The notes beneath the pieces are model-generated. The model was not told where the DNA came from. It saw nothing but the letters and a program-made list of their open reading frames with translations, and made no database searches. Below, one piece after another: positions 50,823-60,895 of a DNA stretch of 64,000 nt. Within the stretch, counting starts at the first letter, position 1. Every line of letters starts with the position of its first letter. The position numbers and the translations under genes were made by a program. Source of the DNA: Crambe crambe. Its lineage: Eukaryota > Porifera > Demospongiae > Poecilosclerida > Crambeidae. The stretch covers positions 7,378,001 to 7,442,000 of the forward strand of contig OZ004589.1 in NCBI GenBank assembly GCA_963924555.1, written 5' to 3'.

Positions 50823-53487
50823 TCAATCATGACATTTGCTCACCATTTTGAGTTTGAGACGTTTTTCTTTGTTTGAGATGGTGGGATGTGCCAGAATGCC
50901 CTCCAGCAACTGAGTCATGCAGCGGTGGGCGTTGGCCTTGCCCTCTTCCTGGTACTGTGCAGCGCTCACTTGACGGCAGTACACATGCTTCACCTCCAGT
51001 GGGCTCCCCTGCACCGCACAAGTAATAAAAAGCTCAGAATCCACACTACCATTCACGGAATAGTCTTTCCTTCAAGCATACCTTTCCTCCTTGTAGCTGT
51101 TGAATTCTTTCTTGGACTTCCTCCTTCAAGTCTTCAGGAACCTAGAGAGAATGTTCATTTGACCTTTAAGACTCTATATAATATAGCAGGGGCAATTAAA
51201 CAATGGGACTTAAATGTCCAGGCAAAGCTGCAGTTTTGACTGGCCATTTTCCCGTTGGTCTGTTGAAATCAGTTCGGTGCTATGCCATCAAATGTCCCTG
51301 CTTCACTTCTTACCTTGAATATAGTCTGGTAGTGTTGGGTCATAAATCCCACGAGATCACGTACACCCTCCCCTTCCCTTTTCCCTCCTCCGAATGAAAT
51401 AAACTTCCCCGACCTCCGGAGAATGGCAGAAGTGAACTGGTCCAACAGGATGTTCCAGTTTGACTGGTCCTTGGAGAGGTGGAGTTGGCAGTTGGTGCTG
51501 GCTTTGCTGATGAACTTGAGGAGGCGATGGAGTTTAGTGCGACAAGCCTGGGAGAGCAGAAGGCAGCAGAGCTGTGTGGCCTCTAGGCAGTGCTTACTCT
51601 TTCTCTCGACCAAACCTATTATCAGTCAAATCATCACAAGTACAAGAGGAACACAAAGCCTTGCTATTTAGAACTGAATTTCATAATTCCTCACTCATAA
51701 TGCAATACAGTGGAACTTGCGAATAATGGACACACTTGGGACCCAGCCTTTTGTCAGAGGTTGGAGGTCATTAAGTGCATGTCCTTTGCAGTTCTCGGTG
51801 ACTGGAATATGATGTCTTACTAGAGAGAGAGGTGTAGAGGTCGTAGAGTGCAGTGCCGATGAGTGGCCTGCCCTGAGAATGGAAGTAGTCCAGGAGGGAC
51901 TGGAAGACGTCCAGTTCCAACCCACTGTAGATAGGCATCCCGCCCACCAGCTCCTCATTACAACTCTCAGGCCCTGGGGCATCAATGGACAGAGGTGAGA
52001 TCAGGTTTAGGTGAAGTGGTGTACTAGTGACAATATTAACTCACACTTTGAGAGGCAGCACATGGCTAGGATCACTTGTTGAGGTAAGTCATTCACATCA
52101 TCTGCAAAAACTGAAAGAATCTCAGATATTGGCTAAAATTAACATAGAGCTCATGTGACGAGTTATTTTTTTCCTTACTATTTGATGGAGTGGAGCGAAA
52201 TGTGAGCAAATGTTCGTGCAGGTGTGCAGTGTGTGATCTTGTTGCATAATGGGAGAAGGAGGAGGAGGAGGAAGAAGAAGAGGAACGTCTTTTCATCATG
52301 CGAACAGGAGCTAAAGGCGTACTTGATCTGGAGCCACACCCACTACTGCTGTGCCTTCCCATGGCAGCCCAACAGGTCCTGGCAGCAGAGGAGCAGGCTC
52401 CTCCCACCATGCGAGCTACTGATGCCACATTATGAGCGATGTGACTCCCATCCACCACGTCAGGAGTGAGCACACCATCCAGGGAAGACAGCTCTATCAG
52501 TATTAGCAACCTACAGGTACATCAACACAATTAAGTCACATGTTACATGCATTGTATGTGATGTTGCATGCATATTACATGCATGTCATGTTACATGCAT
52601 GTTGGACCTACCTGTTAAGAGTCAACTCCTTCCAGACTTTGGCCACTAGTGCAGGGGAAATGTCTTTCCCCTTAATACAGCCACCTCCAGAAGGTGACGC
52701 CAGCAAAGAACGATCAGTTTCCATGGGAACCACAGAACTGTCCCTCCTTGATTTCTTGAGTGGTGATAGGACCATGATATTCTCTTCCTCTGGTTGGACA
52801 CTGTTCCTCAAGGACCTCTCTTTGTTGTTCTTAGATGTGATGTTGTCCTCATCGTAACTAGTAGAAGCATACTCATTGGCATACCAGGTCCCATCATACA
52901 CTGAAACATCTTCTTTCTTCTTTCTTTTTCCAAGAAAAGTAGCAGCAGGGGTCTTTGCTAGTGACTGCCCTGTGGCCTTAAAGTGAATCTCTGATTTTGA
53001 GCCCCCCTTCGGCTTGGGGGAATTGTTTTCTTTCTCCACAAAGTTGAAGGGACCAGGTTCTGTGACAAAGTGATAGAGGTAGGGGCCATCCTCTTTAAAA
53101 GTGGACAGTCTTCCTCGGACTTCTTCTATCACATTACTGACCATAAACTTCTCCAGCAATTTCTTAACCTGCAGTGTAAAATACAATAGGGGTATTATTA
53201 TGGGTTGCCCCTATTTAATTAACATACTTGATGATGTGAGACTGTGGAGAAGGAACCAGTAGTCTGAAGGTGAGCATGCAGCCACTGGATGGCCTCAGGT
53301 CCTGTGAAACAGTCATCATAGAACCGCATCTTCACCCTCCGCCTTCTACAAGGCATGCCACCTCTGAAATTGCTGATCACTTCTTGCCACTATTTCAAAG
53401 TAAGCTCATCAAAGTGCTACAATATCACTAATCAACTAATCCACTCACGATCTGGGTAGCTTTGAAAGGATTGTCCTGTGTAGCCAT
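50823..53487 (-). CDS. DEPDC1: DEP domain protein DEPDC1-like (DEP plus RhoGAP-like)
   Basis: Exons 53487-53449, 53389-53228, 53168-52612, 52510-52179, 52101-52045, 51973-51821, 51615-51314, 51141-51082 and 51008-50823 give 615 aa. The N-terminal DEP domain starts QDNPFKATQIWQEVISNFRGGMPCRRRR, with CFTGPEAIQWLHAHL; the layout matches vertebrate DEPDC1A/B. A Ser/Lys-rich linker and WKELTLNRLLILIELSSLDGVL follow, then a RhoGAP-like helical region (CLEATQLCCLLLSQACRTKLHRLLKFI) lacking a recognisable catalytic Arg finger. Vertebrate DEPDC1 is cell-cycle regulated and acts in mitosis and transcription. A MITE fragment sits in the intron before exon 7. Confidence 0.88.
51708..51795 (+). mobile_element. 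MITE fragment in DEPDC1 intron
   Basis: It begins CAGTGGAACTTGCGAATAATGG directly after TA and carries GGGACCCAGCCTTTTGTC, shared with the element at 14047. The distal end is not clear. Confidence 0.55.
52540..52605 (+). repeat. ATGCAT/ATGT-rich short repeat
   Basis: Repeated TTACATGCAT and GCATGTCATGTTACATGCATG strings form overlapping palindromes in the intron between DEPDC1 exons 3 and 4. Confidence 0.75.
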
Positions 53488-53658
53488 TGTACCTCGAGGC
53501 TAAAATTTTTTGTATTTGGTGCCGAAAATATCTAATTTGATTGGTCAACAATTATGATTGGGTAAGGCACGTGATTTATTGATGCGCAGCAAATGAGTTT
53601 AGCGATTCTTTCCAAACAGTGTACTATTTGTATTTGCTAGCTAGCTGGTTGGCTGGCT
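53488..53658. promoter_or_regulatory. Bidirectional promoter DEPDC1 / OSBPL9
   Basis: 171 bp between divergent starts. It contains CACGTGA at 53569, GATGCGCAGC at 53581 and GATTGGTCAA (an ATTGG CCAAT-box core) at 53539. Confidence 0.55.
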
Positions 53659-56600
53659 ATGGCAGTATCCAATAATGGAGAAGTTCCAGGTACGGAGAAG
53701 GAGTTTCCAGCCATCATTACTACCAGCACTACTACCTCCAAGCGCTTCATGGAGGGCCCGCTCTCGAAGTGGACTAATGTGGTCAACGGGTGGCAGTACA
53801 GGTGGTTCGTACTGGACCAGAATGCCGGTCTTCTCTCGTATTACACGGTAAGAAACCCCTTCATTCTCACACGACACGACTTTACTACAGCTAGTTTCTG
53901 TTTTTTCATCCCTTCAGTCCAAAGATAAAATGAAAAGGGGGTCACGCAGAGGGTGTTTCCGTCTCAAGAGGGCTATCATTGGTATTGATGATGAAGACGA
54001 CTCCACTTTCACAATTCGTGTTGACAACAGGATATATCACTTCCAAGGTTTTACACTGCTCCACCTTATTCTGTCTACCTTCCCCTCGTCTTAATCCTAA
54101 TTTGCCTCATTTCCTCTGAAGGCTTCTTTCTCAATTACCTTGACAATTCTTAAGATATTTTCCATTAAAACATGTAGCTAAGGAGATGAGTTTACTTTGA
54201 TCGCTAAGCATAAGAATAAAGATTACATTTCGGAAGTATCACCTAATGGCATGAGAATCGACCAATACTAGTCCAGTAGTGTTTAATGGTAAAGTACAAT
54301 TCAGCTTATAGTTTCACCATATGTTTAGTTACATGTGAAGTGTGTTTTAGCATCTTTTTTTACTTCATTCTTCAGCTCAGAACTCAGAAGAACGGCAGCA
54401 GTGGGTGAGTACTTTGGATGCTTGCATCAAACGTCTCCACCAACCCTCAAGAGTAAGTTTTTGCCCCTGGATAATTACTCATTCATAGAGTAGGAACAGT
54501 ACAGAGGTTGTATGTGCCCAAGCAATGAACCAGGAGGTACGTCATGTGTGTATTTTCACTATCAGGGTTTGTATTCACGTTGTATGCCCTACAACAAGTC
54601 CACATCTGTCAGCTTTCAATCCCTCCACTTTCAACAGTTAGTCAACATTGCCCACTGCAATAGACATGAGACATAATGATAACGTTTCATACAGAAGAAT
54701 AGTCATTTCCTACCTGATATACATGATAAATGTTTATTTTAGCCCCTGGATATCTCCTTGCCCTCTGGGTCAAACTCCGTATCCTTGGACCAGCGAGTGG
54801 CTGAAACTGAAGGCTATTATCAGCTCCTTCACGAACAAATACACAAGTTATCAACCTCTTTAAATGACAGCGAAGAGGCCAGTCAGCTGAAGGACACTGC
54901 CAAAAGCATGCTAGAGGCTCTTAGACAGTGCATACATGTCATCAAAGACTCACAGTTATCAGATTCCAACCTCTGCCGCTCAAATAGCTTAGAGCCAAGT
55001 CCCGCCCCAGAGGACGTACCCACTTCCAACATCACTAGCGATAAGATACCAACTCCTTCCACAAGTGAAGGACCTTCTCCTCCCACTCAAAGGCACACAG
55101 AAACGACCAGTGAATTAAGGTATTTTGAGTGTAAATTTATATCACTTTATTTGTGGCAATCTGCCAATTTATCACTCAAATTGGGTGCATCAGGTTTACC
55201 ACAAATCACATGCCGGAATAGGAGGGTTATTTTTATTGGGTTAATACTGAAACATTCGTAATGTGTATATTTGTGCATGAAAAGAAAAACACTTTAAGCA
55301 TATATATATAAACAGAGAAGCAGTAACCTGCATATTTCGTAGTGGCACGGGCAGCAGTAAAGTATAGAATAGAGTTTCATTTTCCTACTTCATGCATTCT
55401 TCGTCTATTGCTTGGGGTCTATCTTTGCTGTCTATAGTGTTTTGTTTCTTTTTTAGCACTAGCACTAGCACGAGTGACATGGACAAAGACAGTGATGAAG
55501 AGTTCTTTGATGCTGAGATGGAAGGGGAGTGGTCAATGGGTGGGGGCATGGCCTCTTCTAGTCATCCCAGTGTCAGTGTGCCAGTGGCCGAGGGTGATCC
55601 TCCTGAAGTGGAGGAGGATGGAGATTATGAAGAAGCTGATGATACATCAGGTTTGCCTCAACACCCACAAGATGAGATAAAGGGTATTCCTGCCCTCTTC
55701 TTTCCTTCCCTTTCTCTCTCTCTCTCTCTCCCTACAGATGGAGTGCAGGCAAACAAAAGTGTGATAATGCACATGCTATCACAGATTCGTGTAGGAATGG
55801 ACCTGACCAGAATAGTCCTCCCAACATTCATTTTGGAGAAGCGTTCACTGCTGGAGATGTATGCCGAGCTTTTTGCCCATCCTGACATATTTGCAGAGTA
55901 ATGGAATCTATGTGTTCTTTTTTTTTCTTTCTGTGCAAGATTCTGAATCACATGGCATGTATCCATGGCTATATGTAAGCCCTATAATAGGTGTTGTTTC
56001 TGGGCTTCACCACTACTGATGCTTTTATATTTCATAACCAACTACTTGCTTGTACTTCCCCAAAAGCACCATTCCACTGCCTGGTACCGTACAGATAAGA
56101 CAATAGGGGTCATATCATAAGATTCAGAATCTTGGGGTCATATCATCATGTAACTTTCATGTGATTTTTCCTCCCTTAGAATCCCCAATCGCTCTGACCC
56201 TTTTGAGCGGATGACGGCCATTGTTCGATATTACTTGTCGTCCTTCCATGCCGCTAGGAAAGGCACCATTGCCAAGAAACCGTACAATCCCATCCTGGGT
56301 GAGATCTTCGAGTGTTACTGGGATCTCCCCAATGCCACACGAGTCCCTCCCGATGACACAGCTAAGGTCAGTCAGGAGGGGGGAGGGGATATGAGCGTCA
56401 TATTGACTTTGTGGATATCATTGATTAATGTAGGCAATATTGGAGAGTGGACCAGTACCCTATGCCAGTTACAACTCTGTCACTTTCGTTGCTGAACAGG
56501 TATCTCATCACCCACCAGGTATGTACAACCTGAAATCCAAATGCCTGAGTACAGGGCTAGCTAGCATATTGATCATTACCATATCAGATCTCATAGCTCA

Positions 56601-57192
56601 TGAGACTTGTATTTATCTAAGGCCTGGATGATTGAGCACACAGCTTTTTTTTTTTTTCTATGAGGGCACCTTCCCCAGATTAAACTAGCTATGAGTTACC
56701 TTATTAGGAGAGTTCGTCTGTGTGGATAGCTGGTAGGAATAATTAATTTTAAAAATTTGATTATAGTGTCTGGATTTTATGCCGAGTGCCCTTCGAAAAA
56801 CATGTATGTCAACGCATCAGTTTATACCAAATCAAAATTCCTGGGTCTCTCTCTTGGTGTGCACAATATAGGATCAGGTCAGTCCATTTTGTTGAAGACC
56901 CTTTACCAACATGTATTCAACATCTGCATGCAGTGAAGCTACATTTGCTGGACTATGATGAAGTGTACACGTGCAACCTTCCCAATGCATATGGAAGGTA
57001 TTAGAGTACCTAAAATGTAAAAGTCTGGTCTAATATTCCACTCTTATCTACAGGTCAATTCTGACCGTGCCATGGTTAGAGATGGGAGGAAAGGTTAACC
57101 TTGTGTGTGAAACGACAGGCTATACAGCTAACATTGAGTTCCATTGCAAACCATTTTACGGGGGGAGGAAACACAAGGTCACAGCTGACATC

Positions 57193-57229
<37 letters not shown>

Positions 57230-57801
57230 ATATAGTGACATTTTTTCAATGTTTCAGCCATACTTCAGACATCAAAAAGTCGTTATTGAGAGTGGAAGGA
57301 GAGTGGAATGGAGTCATGATGAGAAAGCTCCCTAATGGAGTGAGTCCTTTACATGCCACAAACATGTCTAGCAATCTTCTTAATGATTCAAACTGGAGAT
57401 TTCCTTCGATCATTTGTAGGAGTCGGAGGTTTTCATGGACACACTAAACACACCCACATATCGCAAGAAGCTGAAGCGTCTAACAGAACAAGACCCAAGT
57501 GAGTCCAGGAGACGTTGGCAACATGTGACTGCCGCTCTCAAGGTCAGGGATGTTGAGGCAGCAACAGAAGCAAAGCACACTGTAAGAAAGAACCCTTTGA
57601 ATGATAGTCACTCACCGATTACAATCATACTCTCCCTCAAACTGTGTGCAGCTTGAAGAGAAACAGCGAGCTGATGCTCGGGAGAGAAAGGAGAAAGGGA
57701 TGGAATGGAAGCAAAAGTTGTTTTATCTTGATGGAGATACATGGACATACAAAAACCCTTTAGACAAACGCAGAGCTTCCCTCTTCAATGGGAGCACTTA
57801 A
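53659..57801 (+). CDS. OSBPL9: Oxysterol-binding protein-related protein (OSBPL9-11 class)
   Basis: Exons 53659-53847, 53918-54047, 54376-54452, 54743-55119, 55457-55650, 55738-55897, 56180-56366, 56434-56518, 56767-56877, 56934-56997, 57054-57194, 57258-57339, 57420-57581 and 57652-57801 give 702 aa. An N-terminal PH domain ([32 protein letters not shown]) is almost the ORP9 sequence. A coiled, Ser-rich linker follows; no FFAT motif stands out, though an EEFFDAE segment at about 55497 is a weak candidate. The ORD has [10 protein letters not shown] and the EQVSHHPP signature, which bind phosphoinositide head groups. It should move sterol or PS against PI4P at membrane contacts. Exon 5 could also end slightly later. 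Confidence 0.94.
54048..54375 (+). other. OSBPL9 intron 2
   Basis: 328 bp of AT-rich sequence. No ORF, repeat or RNA is seen. Confidence 0.5.
57197..57227 (+). repeat. (GA)n microsatellite
   Basis: About 30 bases of GA begin two bases after an OSBPL9 donor, inside a 63-bp intron, so the repeat is half of the intron. Confidence 0.9.
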
Positions 57802-58057
57802 TTAATAGGCACTTTTTCTCTTTGACCATTTGTTAAATAATCATTCTGAATCTTGTGTTACGTACACTTTCAAATGTGTGGTTTGTACACCATATAGTGT
57901 TCAAAATAATTTATATTACGTCATTCTTGATTGCACAAAATTGATCATGAATCTGGTACCTGCATATCAACTATAGAATGAGAGAGTCATTGGTGCTGGA
58001 TTCTGCATATAGACCATCACTAGTGATGATGTAGCAAGCCTATGACATGACAATAAC

Positions 58058-58063
58058 AATAAA
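58058..58063 (+). terminator. Poly(A) signal of OSBPL9
   Basis: AATAAA lies 257 bases past the stop and about 20 bases before the convergent Asterix stop. Confidence 0.5.
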
Positions 58064-58080
58064 AAAAAGTGATTCTTTAT

Positions 58081-58395
58081 TTAGCAGTGACTTGCTGGAA
58101 TGGTTACGTACATAAACAAACTTAGCAGCTGCTTTTTATCATCTGAAGATTTACTGTTGGCCATATAAATGATGGAGCAATACACTCCAATCCAGGCTGC
58201 CCATTTCAACTGTAATTTCACAACGATGAAGCAGACACTTCAGGTATTTAATATAATGCCCACCTTGATTAGTAGTCCCAAAAGGCTGCAGACCATTCCT
58301 ACAGCATTGATGCCTTCCGCTACAGAACTGTTCTCCGTGCTGTCCTTCTTCTGGTACCTCTTAATTCGATCTGTTCTCCTTGGATCGAACGGCAT
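58081..58395 (-). CDS. WDR83OS: Asterix / WDR83OS (PAT complex subunit PAT10)
   Basis: Exons 58395-58264 and 58209-58081 give 86 aa (human 106). The N-terminus [11 protein letters not shown] and the block [45 protein letters not shown] match human Asterix closely (KLKWCAWVAVYCS, ANSRSSEDTKQ). It has two to three membrane segments and acts with CCDC47 in the ER as an intramembrane chaperone for multipass proteins. It lacks the last 15-20 residues of the human protein. It is too short and split for simple ORF detection. Confidence 0.93.
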
Positions 58396-58492
58396 TCTGT
58401 TCTGTTTATAGTGTGCTCTAATTAGAATCAGGTGGGCATTATATTGAAGTAAATAAAAAATCAAGCGTTATAGCAAGCAGGAACTAAAAACA
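58396..58492. promoter_or_regulatory. Bidirectional promoter WDR83OS / NDUFB7
   Basis: 97 bp lie between divergent start codons. It is AT-rich. No NRF1-like core is visible here, unlike several other spacers. Confidence 0.55.
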
Positions 58493-59107
58493 ATGGGTAC
58501 TCCATTCAAGAGAGGTATGCACACCAAGAAATATTCTGTATATAAACATCAATTGTGTGTGTGCAGAGATGAAGGTGACAGAAGAAGAGATGGCAGAAGC
58601 AAAAGTACCACTAAATCTTCGTGATTACTGTGCCCATCTCTTCATCCCCCTCATGAAGTGTCGCAAGGACAACTACTACCTTCCATGGAAATGCCAGCGA
58701 GAGAAGCATTCGTGGGAACACTGCCAATACGAAGAGTGAGTGTGATACCATGCAAAGGGGGAGGAAGGTACTTGAAGTTGGGGGAGCAAAAAGAACTTTT
58801 CCCTGGCATGCCCACTTTTTTGACTGCACCCACTAATTAGTGACTGAAAATTTGGTGAACATCCAAGGATGTGTAATGTGTGATTGTGTATAATATTTGA
58901 CCCCCAACTTTGTAGTTGGAGGGGCAATTGCCCCTTTGCCCCCCCCCCCCCCCCCCCCCCCCCCCTGCCATGGTCCATACTTACCTCCCATCCAACTGTT
59001 AATGTACTTTGGAGAAAAAGGGTCACCAGAGTTTTGTCTTATTGTGCAGCTATTTGGATAGAGTCCGGCAGAAAAGACAACAAGACTTGGAGAGTACCAC
59101 CAACTAG
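58493..59107 (+). CDS. NDUFB7: Complex I subunit NDUFB7
   Basis: Exons 58493-58514, 58567-58735 and 59050-59107 give 82 aa, shorter than human (137) mainly at both ends. The twin CX9C motifs are intact: CAHLFIPLMKC and CQREKHSWEHC. They sit in the conserved LRDYCAHLF...WKCQREKHSW...YLDRV frame. It is an accessory subunit on the intermembrane-space side of complex I, imported by the MIA40 disulfide relay. The 22-nt first exon is MGTPFKR. The second intron holds a long poly-C run. Confidence 0.94.
58938..58965 (+). repeat. Poly(C) tract, about 27 bases
   Basis: An uninterrupted C run in NDUFB7 intron 2. Its length in the assembly is unreliable. Confidence 0.9.
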
Positions 59108-59289
59108 CAGCATCTATATTAGAATTCTCTTTGCACAGTGTATTGTATCAATGTATGTAACCTATGACCTTTCAAATTTGTCAAGCTAATAGAAATTGTC
59201 ATATTACTCCACATAGAGCACCTTTTTGGCTATGGATCACAATAACTTGACCTGTCATCCTTTTATGAATGAATTGAATAATCGCTAAA

Positions 59290-60664
59290 CTATGTCTTGG
59301 TTGTTCTGATGCCGAGGGAGGTTCTGAGTTCCTTAGTTCTGACTCCACCGATAACAGTTCTTTGTGTAGAGGTATCACCACCACTTTTGGTCTTGAACAC
59401 ACTCCCTCCCCCACTTCTTCTGCGAGCTTCCACCAACAGTGTGTGCGCTTTCTTGCTACTTCCTGATGCAGATGATGATGAAGTATCGAAAACAGATTGT
59501 GTCTTGATCTCCAAGCGTCTTTTCCTTTTCTCTTGGGAAGGGTTATCAGAATTGAAAGTGACGCTTTTTGCTGTCTTCACATCCTCTGCATGTTCAGCAA
59601 CAAGTGGGACGGAAATGGACGCCTTCTTCTGCAATTCCTCTTCTTCCTTCGACTTCTGTTTTAATCGCACCTTTTCCTCCTAATATTTAGCAATCAGATC
59701 ACGTACAAGATTAATGCATGGTTCTCCAAAACTTACTCTGAATTTTTTCCTCATCAGTGAATTTAATTCAAAATCATTCAATTTATCTTTTTGCATTTCC
59801 TATATAAAATTCCATATCACAACCACTAAATGGATTTCTATAATCCTATCACATGACATACCAAGAGCTTAGCAATGCGGGGGGCAGCATCATCTGCTTT
59901 CTTTTTGTCCTCTACTCCATGTTCCAGTCGGTACATAGCATCTGTTGCCAACTTCTCTGCTTCAGACTTTCCCTCAACAGCCATTGTCTCCCCCTCCACG
60001 TGCTCCCATTTTTCATTCTTGCGAGACGCTCCACTGACTACAACATAGTCCATATTCTGCAGTGGGACAGGAGGGGCAGAGTGAAGGGGCAAGGAGGAAT
60101 TTCAAGGCTAGTTTTATTAAAACCCTGTTTTTTGCTCAGACCAATGACTTCCCCCCTTTTTCAGTATGGAGAATGTTTACCTTGGGGTCAGTTTGTATTT
60201 CAAAGTGATTGTCACAGAGGTGACACTTCATTCTGAACTTGAAGATGGGTGTTGAGTAGTAGTGTCCAACGGTTGTCTTCTCGGCATTGTATCGCACCCC
60301 CATTCCCACATGAGAGCCACACCCACCACACCAGATGTTGTACGGAAGCTCAAATCTATCAAATTGTACCTGATCAAAAAGTTAGATGTCATGATAGACT
60401 TACCTTATGATCATGATACCTTGGTCGAGCTTTCTGGCTCGTTCTCTGAGAGGGTGGGATCCTCTGAATGTGTTGATTGATCCCTTCAGAACAAATAAAC
60501 AAAATTATTTATGTGAAAGTATTTCAGGAGTCTCCAGCTAGCAACTTACTTTGCTGGGGTCCCATTCTGGAGGGTAGTACTTGTTAGTGGCCTTTCTATC
60601 TGCCTAAATCATTATGAGTAACAATTATAAGAGCTGCCATAGAGTTTTCAATGCCTCTCACCAT
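59290..60664 (-). CDS. YJU2B: Splicing factor YJU2B (CCDC130)
   Basis: Exons 60664-60662, 60603-60550, 60483-60404, 60355-60181, 60056-59862, 59799-59737 and 59679-59290 give 319 aa. The first coding exon is only ATG; exon 2 gives ADRKATNKYYPPEWDP, exactly aligned to YJU2B/Cwc16 proteins. The Cwc16 core is clear: GSHPLRERARKL, then RFELPYNIWCGGCGSHVGMGVRYNAE, YYSTPIFKFRMKCHLC and EIQTDP. Its two CxxC pairs form a zinc site. A Lys/Arg/Glu-rich helical and disordered C-terminus follows. The family works near the catalytic spliceosome (step-one factors). Confidence 0.95.
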
Positions 60665-60895
60665 TATCCTTCACTTCAAACTTTGACCCCGGAGCTTTAT
60701 GGGGGTGTGTCATGCGACGGGGCGGGGTTAAGCAGGTTCCAGGAAGTGGAATTTTCTGGACTCTTCTAGCAAGCAGGAGTTCTGGAAGTTTCAAGGGCCA
60801 GTAGTTTTAAAAGTCCACTGCTGTTGTCAAGCAAATCAAAAATCCTAGCTTGCCAACTGCAAGCTTTAGGAGAACTTGCAGTAAGCGCCTAGACC
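60665..60895. promoter_or_regulatory. Bidirectional promoter YJU2B / AGL
   Basis: 231 bp between divergent start codons. It has a GGGGCGGGGT GC box at about 60720 and two imperfect palindromes around TTCCAGGAAGTGGAA and CTTGCAGT. No TATA box. Confidence 0.55.
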
